Part shown: piece after piece, positions 14,785-21,346 of the stretch | Layout of the letters: every line of letters starts with the position of its first letter | How positions within the stretch are numbered: position 1 is the stretch's first letter | Source of the DNA: a virus | Direction: 5' to 3' (one strand) | Virus record (IMG/VR): IMGVR_UViG_3300025112_002853 | Coordinates: 1-22,470 of that record | DNA length: 22,470 nt | Translations under genes and position numbers: made by a program | The notes under the pieces: generated by a model | Database searches by the model: none | The model's input: the letters and a program-made list of their open reading frames with translations, nothing else | What the model was told of the DNA's origin: nothing

Positions 14785-15503
14785 TATCCATCAGTCATGT
14801 TCCGCCAGATTGGGGATTTGGTAATAGGTTGCTGTTCTATAACAACCTCAGGCAGTTAGCAGAAAAGTCTGGAGAGGTATGGCATTCTGTTTTCTGGGAT
14901 GGGTGTGATTATTTTACAGGAAATATGCTCAGTTCTAATATTGTTGTTGAGGATAAACATTTTTATATTCTTGATCCTTGCTTAGGTGAACATTTTTTTG
15001 ATTGGAATGTTGTTTCAACACGATCTATATTTGAATTGAAAGAAAAACCAAAGGTTGAAGAGGGATCGGTTGCTATCCATTTTAGAGGAACTGACTTTTT
15101 TAGTTGGAATTTTGATGCTGTTCTGGATAAAAATTACTACATGGATGCCATTGATGCTATCGAAGACGCGAAAACCTATTATATTTTTACTGACGATACT
15201 ACTTTACCAGCATATAATTCTGTGTTGTCACGCCTAGATGCGGACAAATCTAAGAATGTTATTGTTGGTGAAAATACACCAAATAGAAATAACTACATCA
15301 AAGATTTTTCACTAATGACTGAATGTGAATATATCATTTCGAGTCCATCTACATATTGTATATGTGCCGGGTTTATAGGCAAAACAAAGAAGATAATCCA
15401 TTCCGAAAAATGGTTAGATAATAGAAGAAAAGTGAATGACAAATTTTGGGTTGGGTTGTATAATGGTGGTAATGATGATTACATGATTTGGAGAGCCATA
15501 TGA
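14781..15503 (+). CDS. Fucosyltransferase-like glycosyltransferase (GT11/GT23-type fold)
   Basis: A 240-residue protein with the signatures of GDP-fucose-dependent GT-B transferases. The N-terminus has 'GFGNRLLFYNNLRQLAE' (12-28), like the G-L-G-N-Q opening of alpha-1,2-fucosyltransferases. H100-F-R102-G-T-D105 corresponds to the H-x-R-x-G/T-D motif whose Arg contacts GDP-fucose. A later stretch 'FSLMTECEYIISSPSTYCICAGF' (176-198) matches the 'D-x-x-L-M-x-x-C...S-x-S-S-F-x-W-W' region that holds the donor. The protein is shorter than typical GT11 enzymes (about 290), so a divergent branch or another acceptor is likely. The phage carries a complete GDP-fucose route (fcl, gmd), which supports the donor guess. 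Start and stop both overlap neighbours as ATGA. Confidence 0.65.
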   Translation: MISISHVPPDWGFGNRLLFYNNLRQLAEKSGEVWHSVFWDGCDYFTGNMLSSNIVVEDKHFYILDPCLGEHFFDWNVVSTRSIFELKEKPKVEEGSVAIHFRGTDFFSWNFDAVLDKNYYMDAIDAIEDAKTYYIFTDDTTLPAYNSVLSRLDADKSKNVIVGENTPNRNNYIKDFSLMTECEYIISSPSTYCICAGFIGKTKKIIHSEKWLDNRRKVNDKFWVGLYNGGNDDYMIWRAI

Positions 15504-16297
15504 TATATTTGAAGACATACTTTTATGTTCCCCACGAAATAAAATTTTTGATAATGAATCTCATAGAGGCATATGACCATATTGATAAGTTCATCATCTG
15601 CGAATTTGATAGAACCCATACAGGACAACCTAGAGAATTTATATTCCAAGATCATATTCATGAATTTCCTGCTGAGTTACGAGATAAAATTTTGTATATG
15701 CCTTGTAAGATTGGTGATTATGCAGTAGAAGCATACGAAGACGAAGATGCAATACACAACATCAACGAACCCGTCATGAGGGGATTTTTCAGTAGGATGA
15801 AATCATTCGATGATAACGACATTATCATTTCTATTGATGCAGATGAAATCATATACAGAGAGTCGTATGATTATATTGTAAACGAAGTAAACCTAAATAA
15901 TGTAGTCAGACTAAATCTGTATCAGTTCTTCTATAAAACAACATATCTTTGGGAAGGAAAGGATTTTGTTTCACCAATAGCAACGAAGTATAGTGTTTTT
16001 AGAAACCATTTTCCTTGCAATTGGAGGGATGTGGGAAAGGTTGTTTCTAAAAAGGTTGGATGCCATTTTTCTTGGTGTATGACTCCAGAAGAAATGGTAT
16101 ATAAACTGCACACATATAGTCATCCTAGATATCGTTTTTGTGCTGACAAGGAAATTTTGGAAAAGGCTATAGAGGAAAAGGAATATCCTTTTGACGAAAA
16201 TGTAGATTTTTCTATAAGGGAGTTGGAAATAGATGATAAGGTGTTACCAGAATGTATAAGAACTCAGTCGCCATACTTGGCAAAGGTCCAAGTGTAA
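15500..16297 (+). CDS. GT17-like (N-acetylglucosaminyltransferase family) glycosyltransferase
   Basis: A 265-residue protein from the ATG at 15500, which overlaps the previous stop as ATGA; a TTG at 15488 in the same frame is not needed. The layout is that of the GT17 (MGAT3-like) family: an opening 'IYLKTYFYVPHEI' and 'KFIICEFDRTHTGQPRE' (helix then strand), 'IIISIDADEI' with D113-A-D115-E116 as metal site, and 'GCHFSWC' with H189 near the 'W-R-D-V-G-K' turn. Members of this family transfer GlcNAc to a mannose; that specificity is not proved here. The end overlaps the next gene by 46 nt, the longest overlap in the cluster. Confidence 0.68.
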   Translation: MIYLKTYFYVPHEIKFLIMNLIEAYDHIDKFIICEFDRTHTGQPREFIFQDHIHEFPAELRDKILYMPCKIGDYAVEAYEDEDAIHNINEPVMRGFFSRMKSFDDNDIIISIDADEIIYRESYDYIVNEVNLNNVVRLNLYQFFYKTTYLWEGKDFVSPIATKYSVFRNHFPCNWRDVGKVVSKKVGCHFSWCMTPEEMVYKLHTYSHPRYRFCADKEILEKAIEEKEYPFDENVDFSIRELEIDDKVLPECIRTQSPYLAKVQV

Positions 16298-16845
16298 AAC
16301 GATGTACCAAGGATTTCATAGACGGGTTTACGGTTGTTGTTGCTTGTGGAAGACCCGTATTCGAAGGATATGAATCTGTTGTTGGTAATAGGGCGCACTA
16401 TGATTATGCAAATAGAACATCAACATCATACACACCAAAGCAAGTATCTAGACTGGGTATTAGAGAGATTGTGGATACAGGAAGCAACACAGAGATAAGA
16501 AAGAATTTCAAATATAAAGATTTAGACCCATCTACTGGCATATTAGCGTTTCATGATTTTGTAACAAGATCGGAATATACAACGATTGCACTTATTGGGT
16601 TTGATTTGTTTCAGACCAACAAGAAGATGTATTACTACAAGAACAATGAATTTGATAAAGCAGTTGATTGGCTATGGGAAGATGGTACATACGATGACGA
16701 AGGAAGGTTGACGATTGAAAGTGGACACAACACAAAACTAACACACGATTATTTGGTAGACATGTTTTCTTTATATCCTGAGAAAAAATTCTACATGTTT
16801 ACATCATATCCTTTTGAAAAGAGAAACAATCTTGTTTTGAAATAA
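16252..16845 (+). CDS. Sialyltransferase-like protein (GT42/GT29-type nucleotide-binding fold)
   Basis: A 197-residue protein opening with 'VAILGKGPSVKRC' (6-18). This G-x-G-P-S loop after a first strand is the CMP-binding signature in bacterial sialyltransferases (Cst-II type) and related GT29/DUF115-like proteins. Later 'GILAFHDFVTRSEYTTIALIGFDLF' (about 96-120) follows the second family pattern: a Ser/Thr-Gly loop, a helix, then 'I-x-L-x-G-x-D'. The H-x-x-K pair 'SGHNTKLTHDYL' near the end could supply a catalytic His. It is shorter than Cst-II (about 290). A CMP-sugar synthetase-like gene lies 2.3 kb downstream, which fits use of a CMP-sugar donor. Donor identity is inference. Its start is buried in the previous gene; its stop overlaps the next ATG by one base. 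Confidence 0.55.
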   Translation: MYKNSVAILGKGPSVKRCTKDFIDGFTVVVACGRPVFEGYESVVGNRAHYDYANRTSTSYTPKQVSRLGIREIVDTGSNTEIRKNFKYKDLDPSTGILAFHDFVTRSEYTTIALIGFDLFQTNKKMYYYKNNEFDKAVDWLWEDGTYDDEGRLTIESGHNTKLTHDYLVDMFSLYPEKKFYMFTSYPFEKRNNLVLK

Positions 16846-17645
16846 TGAATATATGGGCTAACACTAAAACTTTAGACGATTACATTACTACTTCTAATGA
16901 TAAAGAAAAGGCTGAAATTCTTTTGCTTGGAAGCAAGACTGTTTGCTTAGAAGAATTTCCGAACGCAAAAGGAATTTTCAGGGTAGGAATTGGTAGGGAT
17001 AATGTGCCATTTGATGAAGCCAAAGATAGAAATATATTGATTCGATTTCCGTCTGAAGAAACAATAGATGTGATATATGAAGAGACTGCTAATTTTACTT
17101 GTTATCTTATTTTCAAGATGTTCTATGCTTCGGTTGGATATGTTGATGGTTGGGTAAAAAATTCTAGGAATCTTTTTTCAGATAATAGACTTTTGATTAT
17201 TGGGGGAGGAAACATCGGACAACGGGTGGCAAAAAAGATGGACGATTTTCTCGAAGTCGATGTGTTTGATATTGATAGTAATAACATCGAAGATTTGCGA
17301 GGTATGATAGAAGAATCTGATTGCATTTCTCTTCATATACCATATAATTCGGACAATAAGAATTTCTTTGATGAAGAAAAGATAGGATGGATGAAGGATA
17401 AAGCCATTCTCATAAATACTTCTAGAGGTTCAATAGTTTCAGAAGATGCCTTGTATGATAGTATAAAGAATGGTAAAGTTTTAGCAGCGTTTGATGTGTT
17501 TTGGAAAGAGCCATATGAAGGAAAATTGAAAGAGTTTTATCCTGACGGCTTCTTTATGACTCCTCATATTGCAAGTACTAACAAGAAGTTTTTAGAGAAT
17601 GCAGCGAAAGATTTGATGGTGTTTGTGGAAGGTTTTGATGATTAG
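16845..17645 (+). CDS. D-isomer-specific 2-hydroxyacid dehydrogenase
   Basis: A 266-residue NAD-dependent dehydrogenase of the phosphoglycerate/lactate dehydrogenase family, somewhat shorter than the usual 310-330. The nucleotide loop is G120-G-G-N-I-G125. The three catalytic positions are present: R194 in 'NTSRG', E222 in 'DVFWKEP' and H241 in 'TPHIAS'. 'GIFRVGIGRDNV' (43-54) is the substrate-domain loop. Members interconvert 2-hydroxy and 2-keto acids. Within this cluster it may act on a sugar acid or a C3/C4 precursor of an acidic sugar, but the substrate cannot be told from sequence. The stop overlaps the next start by 8 nt. Confidence 0.85.
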   Translation: MNIWANTKTLDDYITTSNDKEKAEILLLGSKTVCLEEFPNAKGIFRVGIGRDNVPFDEAKDRNILIRFPSEETIDVIYEETANFTCYLIFKMFYASVGYVDGWVKNSRNLFSDNRLLIIGGGNIGQRVAKKMDDFLEVDVFDIDSNNIEDLRGMIEESDCISLHIPYNSDNKNFFDEEKIGWMKDKAILINTSRGSIVSEDALYDSIKNGKVLAAFDVFWKEPYEGKLKEFYPDGFFMTPHIASTNKKFLENAAKDLMVFVEGFDD

Positions 17646-18612
17646 AACTGCTATTATTGGTTATGGAAAGATGGGAAAAATTAGAGAGAATGCTATTCTG
17701 TCGAATGGTGGTTCTGTTGTTAGTGTTATTGATCCTGCCCTGAGGGATGATTGTTATAAAGAAGTTTTTCAACATGTTGATGCCGTTTTTATATGTACCC
17801 CTAATTATTTGAACAAGAAGTATACTATTGAGGCATTAGAAAACGGGAAACATGTTTTTTGCGAAAAGCCACCAGCCTTCAATTCTAAAGAAATATTAGA
17901 GATTCAAGAAGCGGAAAGAAATTCTGGTTGTAAATTGATGTATGGTTTCAATCACAGGCATCATGAAAGCGTGAAGCATATAAAGAAAATAGTCTCTTCA
18001 AAGAAATATGGTGATGTTCTTTGGATGAGAGGTCGATATGGTAAAAGTTCTGATGAAAGTTTTTTTGAAGATTGGCGATCAAAAAAAGAGTTATCTGGTG
18101 GTGGCATTCTTATAGATCAAGGTATTCATATGTTGGATTTGTTTCTCCATATAGCAAATGATTTTGATGAGATACACTCTATTATATCAAACAATTATTG
18201 GAAATTGGATGGTATAGAAGATAATGCATTTGTAATTATGAGGAATAACGAAACCGGAGTCGCTGCATCACTTCATTCAACAATGACACAATGGAGGCAT
18301 TTGTTTGCCTTAGAAATATTTTTAGAGCGAGGATATTTGGTATTGAATGGTTTGAAAACTCCTTCTGGGTCTTATGGAAATGAAGTTTTGACTATGGCAA
18401 AAAATAGAACAGAAAGTCCTGTTGCAACTTGGGATTCAGAAGAACATATCGAATATTACACCGATAAATCGTGGGAAGAAGAAGTGGGACATTTTTTTGA
18501 TTCAATTCAAAACAACACACCAATCACAACAGGAACATCAGATGATGCTCTGAAATTGATGAATATGATGGATAGGATATATGATGAAAACTTGGTTGAA
18601 CAAAAGATTTGA
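17638..18612 (+). CDS. Gfo/Idh/MocA-family oxidoreductase
   Basis: A 324-residue NAD(P)-dependent sugar oxidoreductase from the ATG at 17638 (AAGG just upstream; a TTG at 17623 is less likely). Rossmann motif G8-Y-G-K-M-G13; 'VFICTPNYLN' strand; the diagnostic E76-K77-P78 with catalytic Lys; and 'GGGILIDQGIHMLDL' with D160 and H164, the standard acid/base pair. Such enzymes oxidise or reduce ring positions of nucleotide sugars, often C3 of UDP- or dTDP-sugars, or inositols. Homologues often sit beside acylneuraminate-cytidylyltransferase-like genes in surface-glycan clusters, as here. The substrate is not known. It overlaps its upstream neighbour by 8 nt and the SIS gene by 32 nt. Confidence 0.87.
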   Translation: MIRTAIIGYGKMGKIRENAILSNGGSVVSVIDPALRDDCYKEVFQHVDAVFICTPNYLNKKYTIEALENGKHVFCEKPPAFNSKEILEIQEAERNSGCKLMYGFNHRHHESVKHIKKIVSSKKYGDVLWMRGRYGKSSDESFFEDWRSKKELSGGGILIDQGIHMLDLFLHIANDFDEIHSIISNNYWKLDGIEDNAFVIMRNNETGVAASLHSTMTQWRHLFALEIFLERGYLVLNGLKTPSGSYGNEVLTMAKNRTESPVATWDSEEHIEYYTDKSWEEEVGHFFDSIQNNTPITTGTSDDALKLMNMMDRIYDENLVEQKI

Positions 18613-19159
18613 AATTTATCAAAATCTGATAATGAATGATGATTTGAATTCTTTGATTATTCAGATGCGAAATATGGTTATAGAAACTAGAGAAAGAGGC
18701 GGCAAAATGATATTTGCTGGTAATGGTGCTAGTAATACAATTGCAACACATGCTTCTCTTGACTTTATGAACCAGTTAGGAATTCCTTGTTTGCCGCTAA
18801 ACGATTCTAGCGTTATAACAGCATTTTCAAACGACTTTGGTTATGATTCTTGTGTTGAGAGGTTTACTAAATTACATGCTAATGAAAATGATATGCTGGT
18901 GTTGATAAGTTCTTCTGGAATGTCAGAGAATATTGTACGGGCAGCCAAATATGCTAATGGTGTTGGTTGTGGTATTGTAACATTTACAGGATTTTCTTCT
19001 AACAATTATCTGAAAACTTTAGGTGATGTAAATTTTTGGGTTGACAGCAACGAATACAACATAGTAGAAAACATTCATATGATGTGGTTGATTAGTGTGT
19101 GTGATTTGATTGCGTTCGAAGAAAAAGAAATAATAGGAACACACGGAAGAAACTTATGA
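18581..19159 (+). CDS. SIS-domain sugar-phosphate isomerase (GmhA-like)
   Basis: A 192-residue single SIS domain, like sedoheptulose-7-phosphate isomerase GmhA and the isomerase part of arabinose-5-phosphate isomerases. 'FAGNGASNTIATH' (45-57) is the phosphate-binding loop (family G-N-G-G-S), and 'LISSSGMSENIVRAAKYA' is the second SIS motif. GmhA binds zinc through a His and a Glu four residues apart; here the places hold H57 and D61. The GmhA C-terminal Gln...His pair is not clearly present: the region reads 'VENIHMMWLISVCDL', with Ile where the second His is expected. It may therefore belong to a different subgroup with another substrate. The start is at 18581 or 18584; the stop overlaps the next gene as ATGA. 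Confidence 0.78.
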   Translation: MMKTWLNKRFEIYQNLIMNDDLNSLIIQMRNMVIETRERGGKMIFAGNGASNTIATHASLDFMNQLGIPCLPLNDSSVITAFSNDFGYDSCVERFTKLHANENDMLVLISSSGMSENIVRAAKYANGVGCGIVTFTGFSSNNYLKTLGDVNFWVDSNEYNIVENIHMMWLISVCDLIAFEEKEIIGTHGRNL

Positions 19160-19869
19160 AAGAAATAACCGGATTGATAATGACGAGGAAAGGTTCAGAG
19201 AGGGTTCAGAACAAAAATATCCGACTATTCGGAGAACCCAAGATGAATCTTCTTCGAAACAAAATACGGCAACTTCAGAGTGTAAAAAACTTGAAGAGGA
19301 TAGTATTGAATACTGATTGTGCAATTTGTATAGAAATAGCACAGGATGAGGGTATTGATTGGGTAAAAAGAAACCCAGAATATGCCCAATCATATACCAA
19401 ACCAAGTGATTTATATGAACATGTTGCTGATTGTATTGAAACAGATTATGTGTTATCTGCTAGTGTTTGTTATCCTTTTATAAAAGAATACACATATAAC
19501 AGAATGGTGGATTTGTATATAGAAGAAAATATGGATACCTTTGTTGCTGTTCATCCGGTAGGTCATCATGTGTTGATAAACAAAGATGGTTCATTTAGAC
19601 CATTCAACTATGAACCCGGTGAACAACCAAATAGTCAAGATTTGATTGATTTTATGTCTGTATGTTGGGGGTGTATTATTACTAAAAAAGAAATGATGCT
19701 TCGTGGGGATTTGGTTGGAGAAACGCCAGATGTGTATGAGATAAGTCAAGAAGAGGCAATTGATATTGATACTCCTCTAGATTTTTCTGTTGCTGATTTT
19801 ATCTACAAGAAGAAGAGAGGCAAACAAAAAAGATGTTGTGGAAGAGGGGGATGTAAAACGAGGCAATGA
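19156..19869 (+). CDS. CMP-sugar synthetase-like cytidylyltransferase (NeuA/KdsB type)
   Basis: A 237-residue nucleotidyltransferase of the acylneuraminate/Kdo cytidylyltransferase superfamily, which activates acidic sugars with CTP. The N-terminal signature is R11-K-G-S-E-R16 with K20-N21 after a hydrophobic strand; 'LNTDCAICIEIAQDEGIDW' follows the family pattern N/S-T-D-x-x-x-I-x-x-x-A; and 'AIDIDTPLDFSVADFI' near the C-terminus is the metal-binding I-D-x-x-x-D region. A short tail (about 217-237) is Lys-rich with four cysteines ('RCCGRGGCK'), not usual for the family. It lies after the SIS isomerase and oxidoreductase, as in clusters for acidic sugars, but no NeuB/KdsA-like condensing enzyme is visible in the window. 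Both ends overlap neighbours as ATGA. Confidence 0.78.
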   Translation: MKEITGLIMTRKGSERVQNKNIRLFGEPKMNLLRNKIRQLQSVKNLKRIVLNTDCAICIEIAQDEGIDWVKRNPEYAQSYTKPSDLYEHVADCIETDYVLSASVCYPFIKEYTYNRMVDLYIEENMDTFVAVHPVGHHVLINKDGSFRPFNYEPGEQPNSQDLIDFMSVCWGCIITKKEMMLRGDLVGETPDVYEISQEEAIDIDTPLDFSVADFIYKKKRGKQKRCCGRGGCKTRQ

Positions 19870-20591
19870 ATTTTTCTTTTGGTATAACTACTGCTCCTAC
19901 TTCTCAGTCTTGCTTTGCTTGGCAAGATAGAATGCGGTGTATAGTTGAGTCTGTAAGAAAACAAAACATACCAGAGTATGAGATTATAATCGTTGGAGGT
20001 CCAGAAGTAACTGAAGGAAGACATATGTATTCTCTTCATAACCGAAAAGACATTGTTCATATTCCTTTTGACGAAGAAACAGGAATAGAAGGTAAGGGTA
20101 AACAGTGGTGTGATGAGAATATGTTGAAACAGGGTGGGTGGATTACTAGAAAGAAAAATCTCATTACAAAAAAGGCACAGTACGAAAATATAGTATATCT
20201 TCACGACTATCATGCATTTATGCCTGGTTGGTATGAAGGGTATTTGCGGTTTGGAAATGACTGGGACATTTGTATGAATATCATACAAGATATTTGGGGA
20301 CACAGATTTCGTGATTGGATTTCATGGGATCACCCTCACTACCCCAAAAGGGGATTGATGGATATACAAGATAAGAATGCTTCTAAACATTCGTATATTT
20401 CTGGATCATATTGGGTAGCAAAGAAAAAGTTTATGGAAGAAAACCCACTCAATGAAGATTTGGTCTATGGAGATGCTGAAGATTTAGAATGGTCACTTCG
20501 TATCAGGAACAAGGCAAAATATGTAATGAATCCTGTTTCTGTTGTGCGACACCTAAGACCAAAATATACAGGAGATGAGCCAAGGATATGA
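19866..20591 (+). CDS. Glycosyltransferase, GT-A fold (GT2-like)
   Basis: A 241-residue protein. 'FSFGITTAPTSQ' and 'IVESVRKQNIPEYEIIIVGG' (26-45) form the classic GT2 start: strand, loop, helix, Q-x-x-P, then strand with a Gly turn. 'WITRKKNLITKKA' then 'NIVYLHDYHAFMPGWYEGY' (about 98-127) hold the nucleotide-sugar site, where D115 takes the place of the usual DxD and the 'P-G-W' follows as in GT2 enzymes. 'YISGSYWVAKKKF' and 'GDAEDLEWSLRIR' give the acceptor strand and the E-D base motif, and 'VVRHLRP' the late metal-binding His. The single Asp in place of a clear DxD leaves some doubt about metal use. ATGA overlaps on both sides. Confidence 0.7.
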   Translation: MNFSFGITTAPTSQSCFAWQDRMRCIVESVRKQNIPEYEIIIVGGPEVTEGRHMYSLHNRKDIVHIPFDEETGIEGKGKQWCDENMLKQGGWITRKKNLITKKAQYENIVYLHDYHAFMPGWYEGYLRFGNDWDICMNIIQDIWGHRFRDWISWDHPHYPKRGLMDIQDKNASKHSYISGSYWVAKKKFMEENPLNEDLVYGDAEDLEWSLRIRNKAKYVMNPVSVVRHLRPKYTGDEPRI

Positions 20592-21346
20592 GCAACGCTA
20601 AATTGAAAGAGAAATATGACGAGGTGTTCAGATCAGGTTCAGAAAACTTCTTTACTTGTAATGTTTTTCATGAAGCATGGAGCATAATTGGCATGAATAA
20701 TTGGGAAGGATCAAAGGTTCTTGATGTTGGTTGTGGAGAAGGAATTCTTCCTGCAATGATTGCTCATGCTGGAGCGTCTGAAGTTATTGGTGTTGATTAT
20801 AGTGAAGAGGCGATCAAAAATGCTAACAATAAATTTTCAATACCAAACCTAAAGTTCTTTGCTAAAGACTATAAAGATATTGACGGAGTTTTCGATGTAA
20901 TCACAATGCAGGGGGTTTTAGAACATCTTGATAATCCTTGGGAAGAATTAGAAAATATGATTGAAAATCATCTTGATGAAAATGGTTGTATTGTTACTAG
21001 TTCTCCTTCATTTCTAAATCCTAGAGGTTATGTGTGGATGACTCTTCAGAAATTATTTGATGTCCCAATGTCCTTGACGGATTTGCATTTTATTTGTCCG
21101 TTTGATATGGAAACTTTTTGCAGCATAAGAGGATATGAACTTGAGTATGAATCAATTCATCAAGATTGGGGTTCTGGTACAACTATGATTCGTGATTTTG
21201 ATAAGAGATTGAGAAATGCATTACGAGATGCGGATATGGATAGTAGTAAGGTTGATGATCTTTTGGAATGGTTGGAGCAAGCGATCACTTATTTTGATAC
21301 TAATGATGGAAGTGGTGCGATTGTGTTGTATAAGATTTACCGATAA
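20588..21346 (+). CDS. Class I SAM-dependent methyltransferase
   Basis: A 252-residue methyltransferase. Motif I is 'VLDVGCGEG' (44-52), motif II has D70 in 'VIGVDYS', motif III is near 'FFAKDYKDI', and 'FDVITMQGVLEHLDNPWEEL' is motif IV with the post-motif His seen in Methyltransf_11/UbiG-like sugar and small-molecule methyltransferases. The C-terminal third ('FICPFDMETFCSIRGYELEY') is of the type that binds the acceptor. In a glycan cluster, O-methylation of a sugar hydroxyl is the likeliest job, which would cap a chain or mask it; methylation of a lipid or protein cannot be excluded. A good AAGGA precedes the ATG. The stop overlaps the next ATG by one base. Confidence 0.85.
   Translation: MSNAKLKEKYDEVFRSGSENFFTCNVFHEAWSIIGMNNWEGSKVLDVGCGEGILPAMIAHAGASEVIGVDYSEEAIKNANNKFSIPNLKFFAKDYKDIDGVFDVITMQGVLEHLDNPWEELENMIENHLDENGCIVTSSPSFLNPRGYVWMTLQKLFDVPMSLTDLHFICPFDMETFCSIRGYELEYESIHQDWGSGTTMIRDFDKRLRNALRDADMDSSKVDDLLEWLEQAITYFDTNDGSGAIVLYKIYR

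Noticed and set aside
19803-20303. 166-codon reverse-strand frame
   Set aside because: It is antisense to the cytidylyltransferase end and a well-supported glycosyltransferase, has no ribosome binding site or recognised motif, and its composition is that of a shadow frame.
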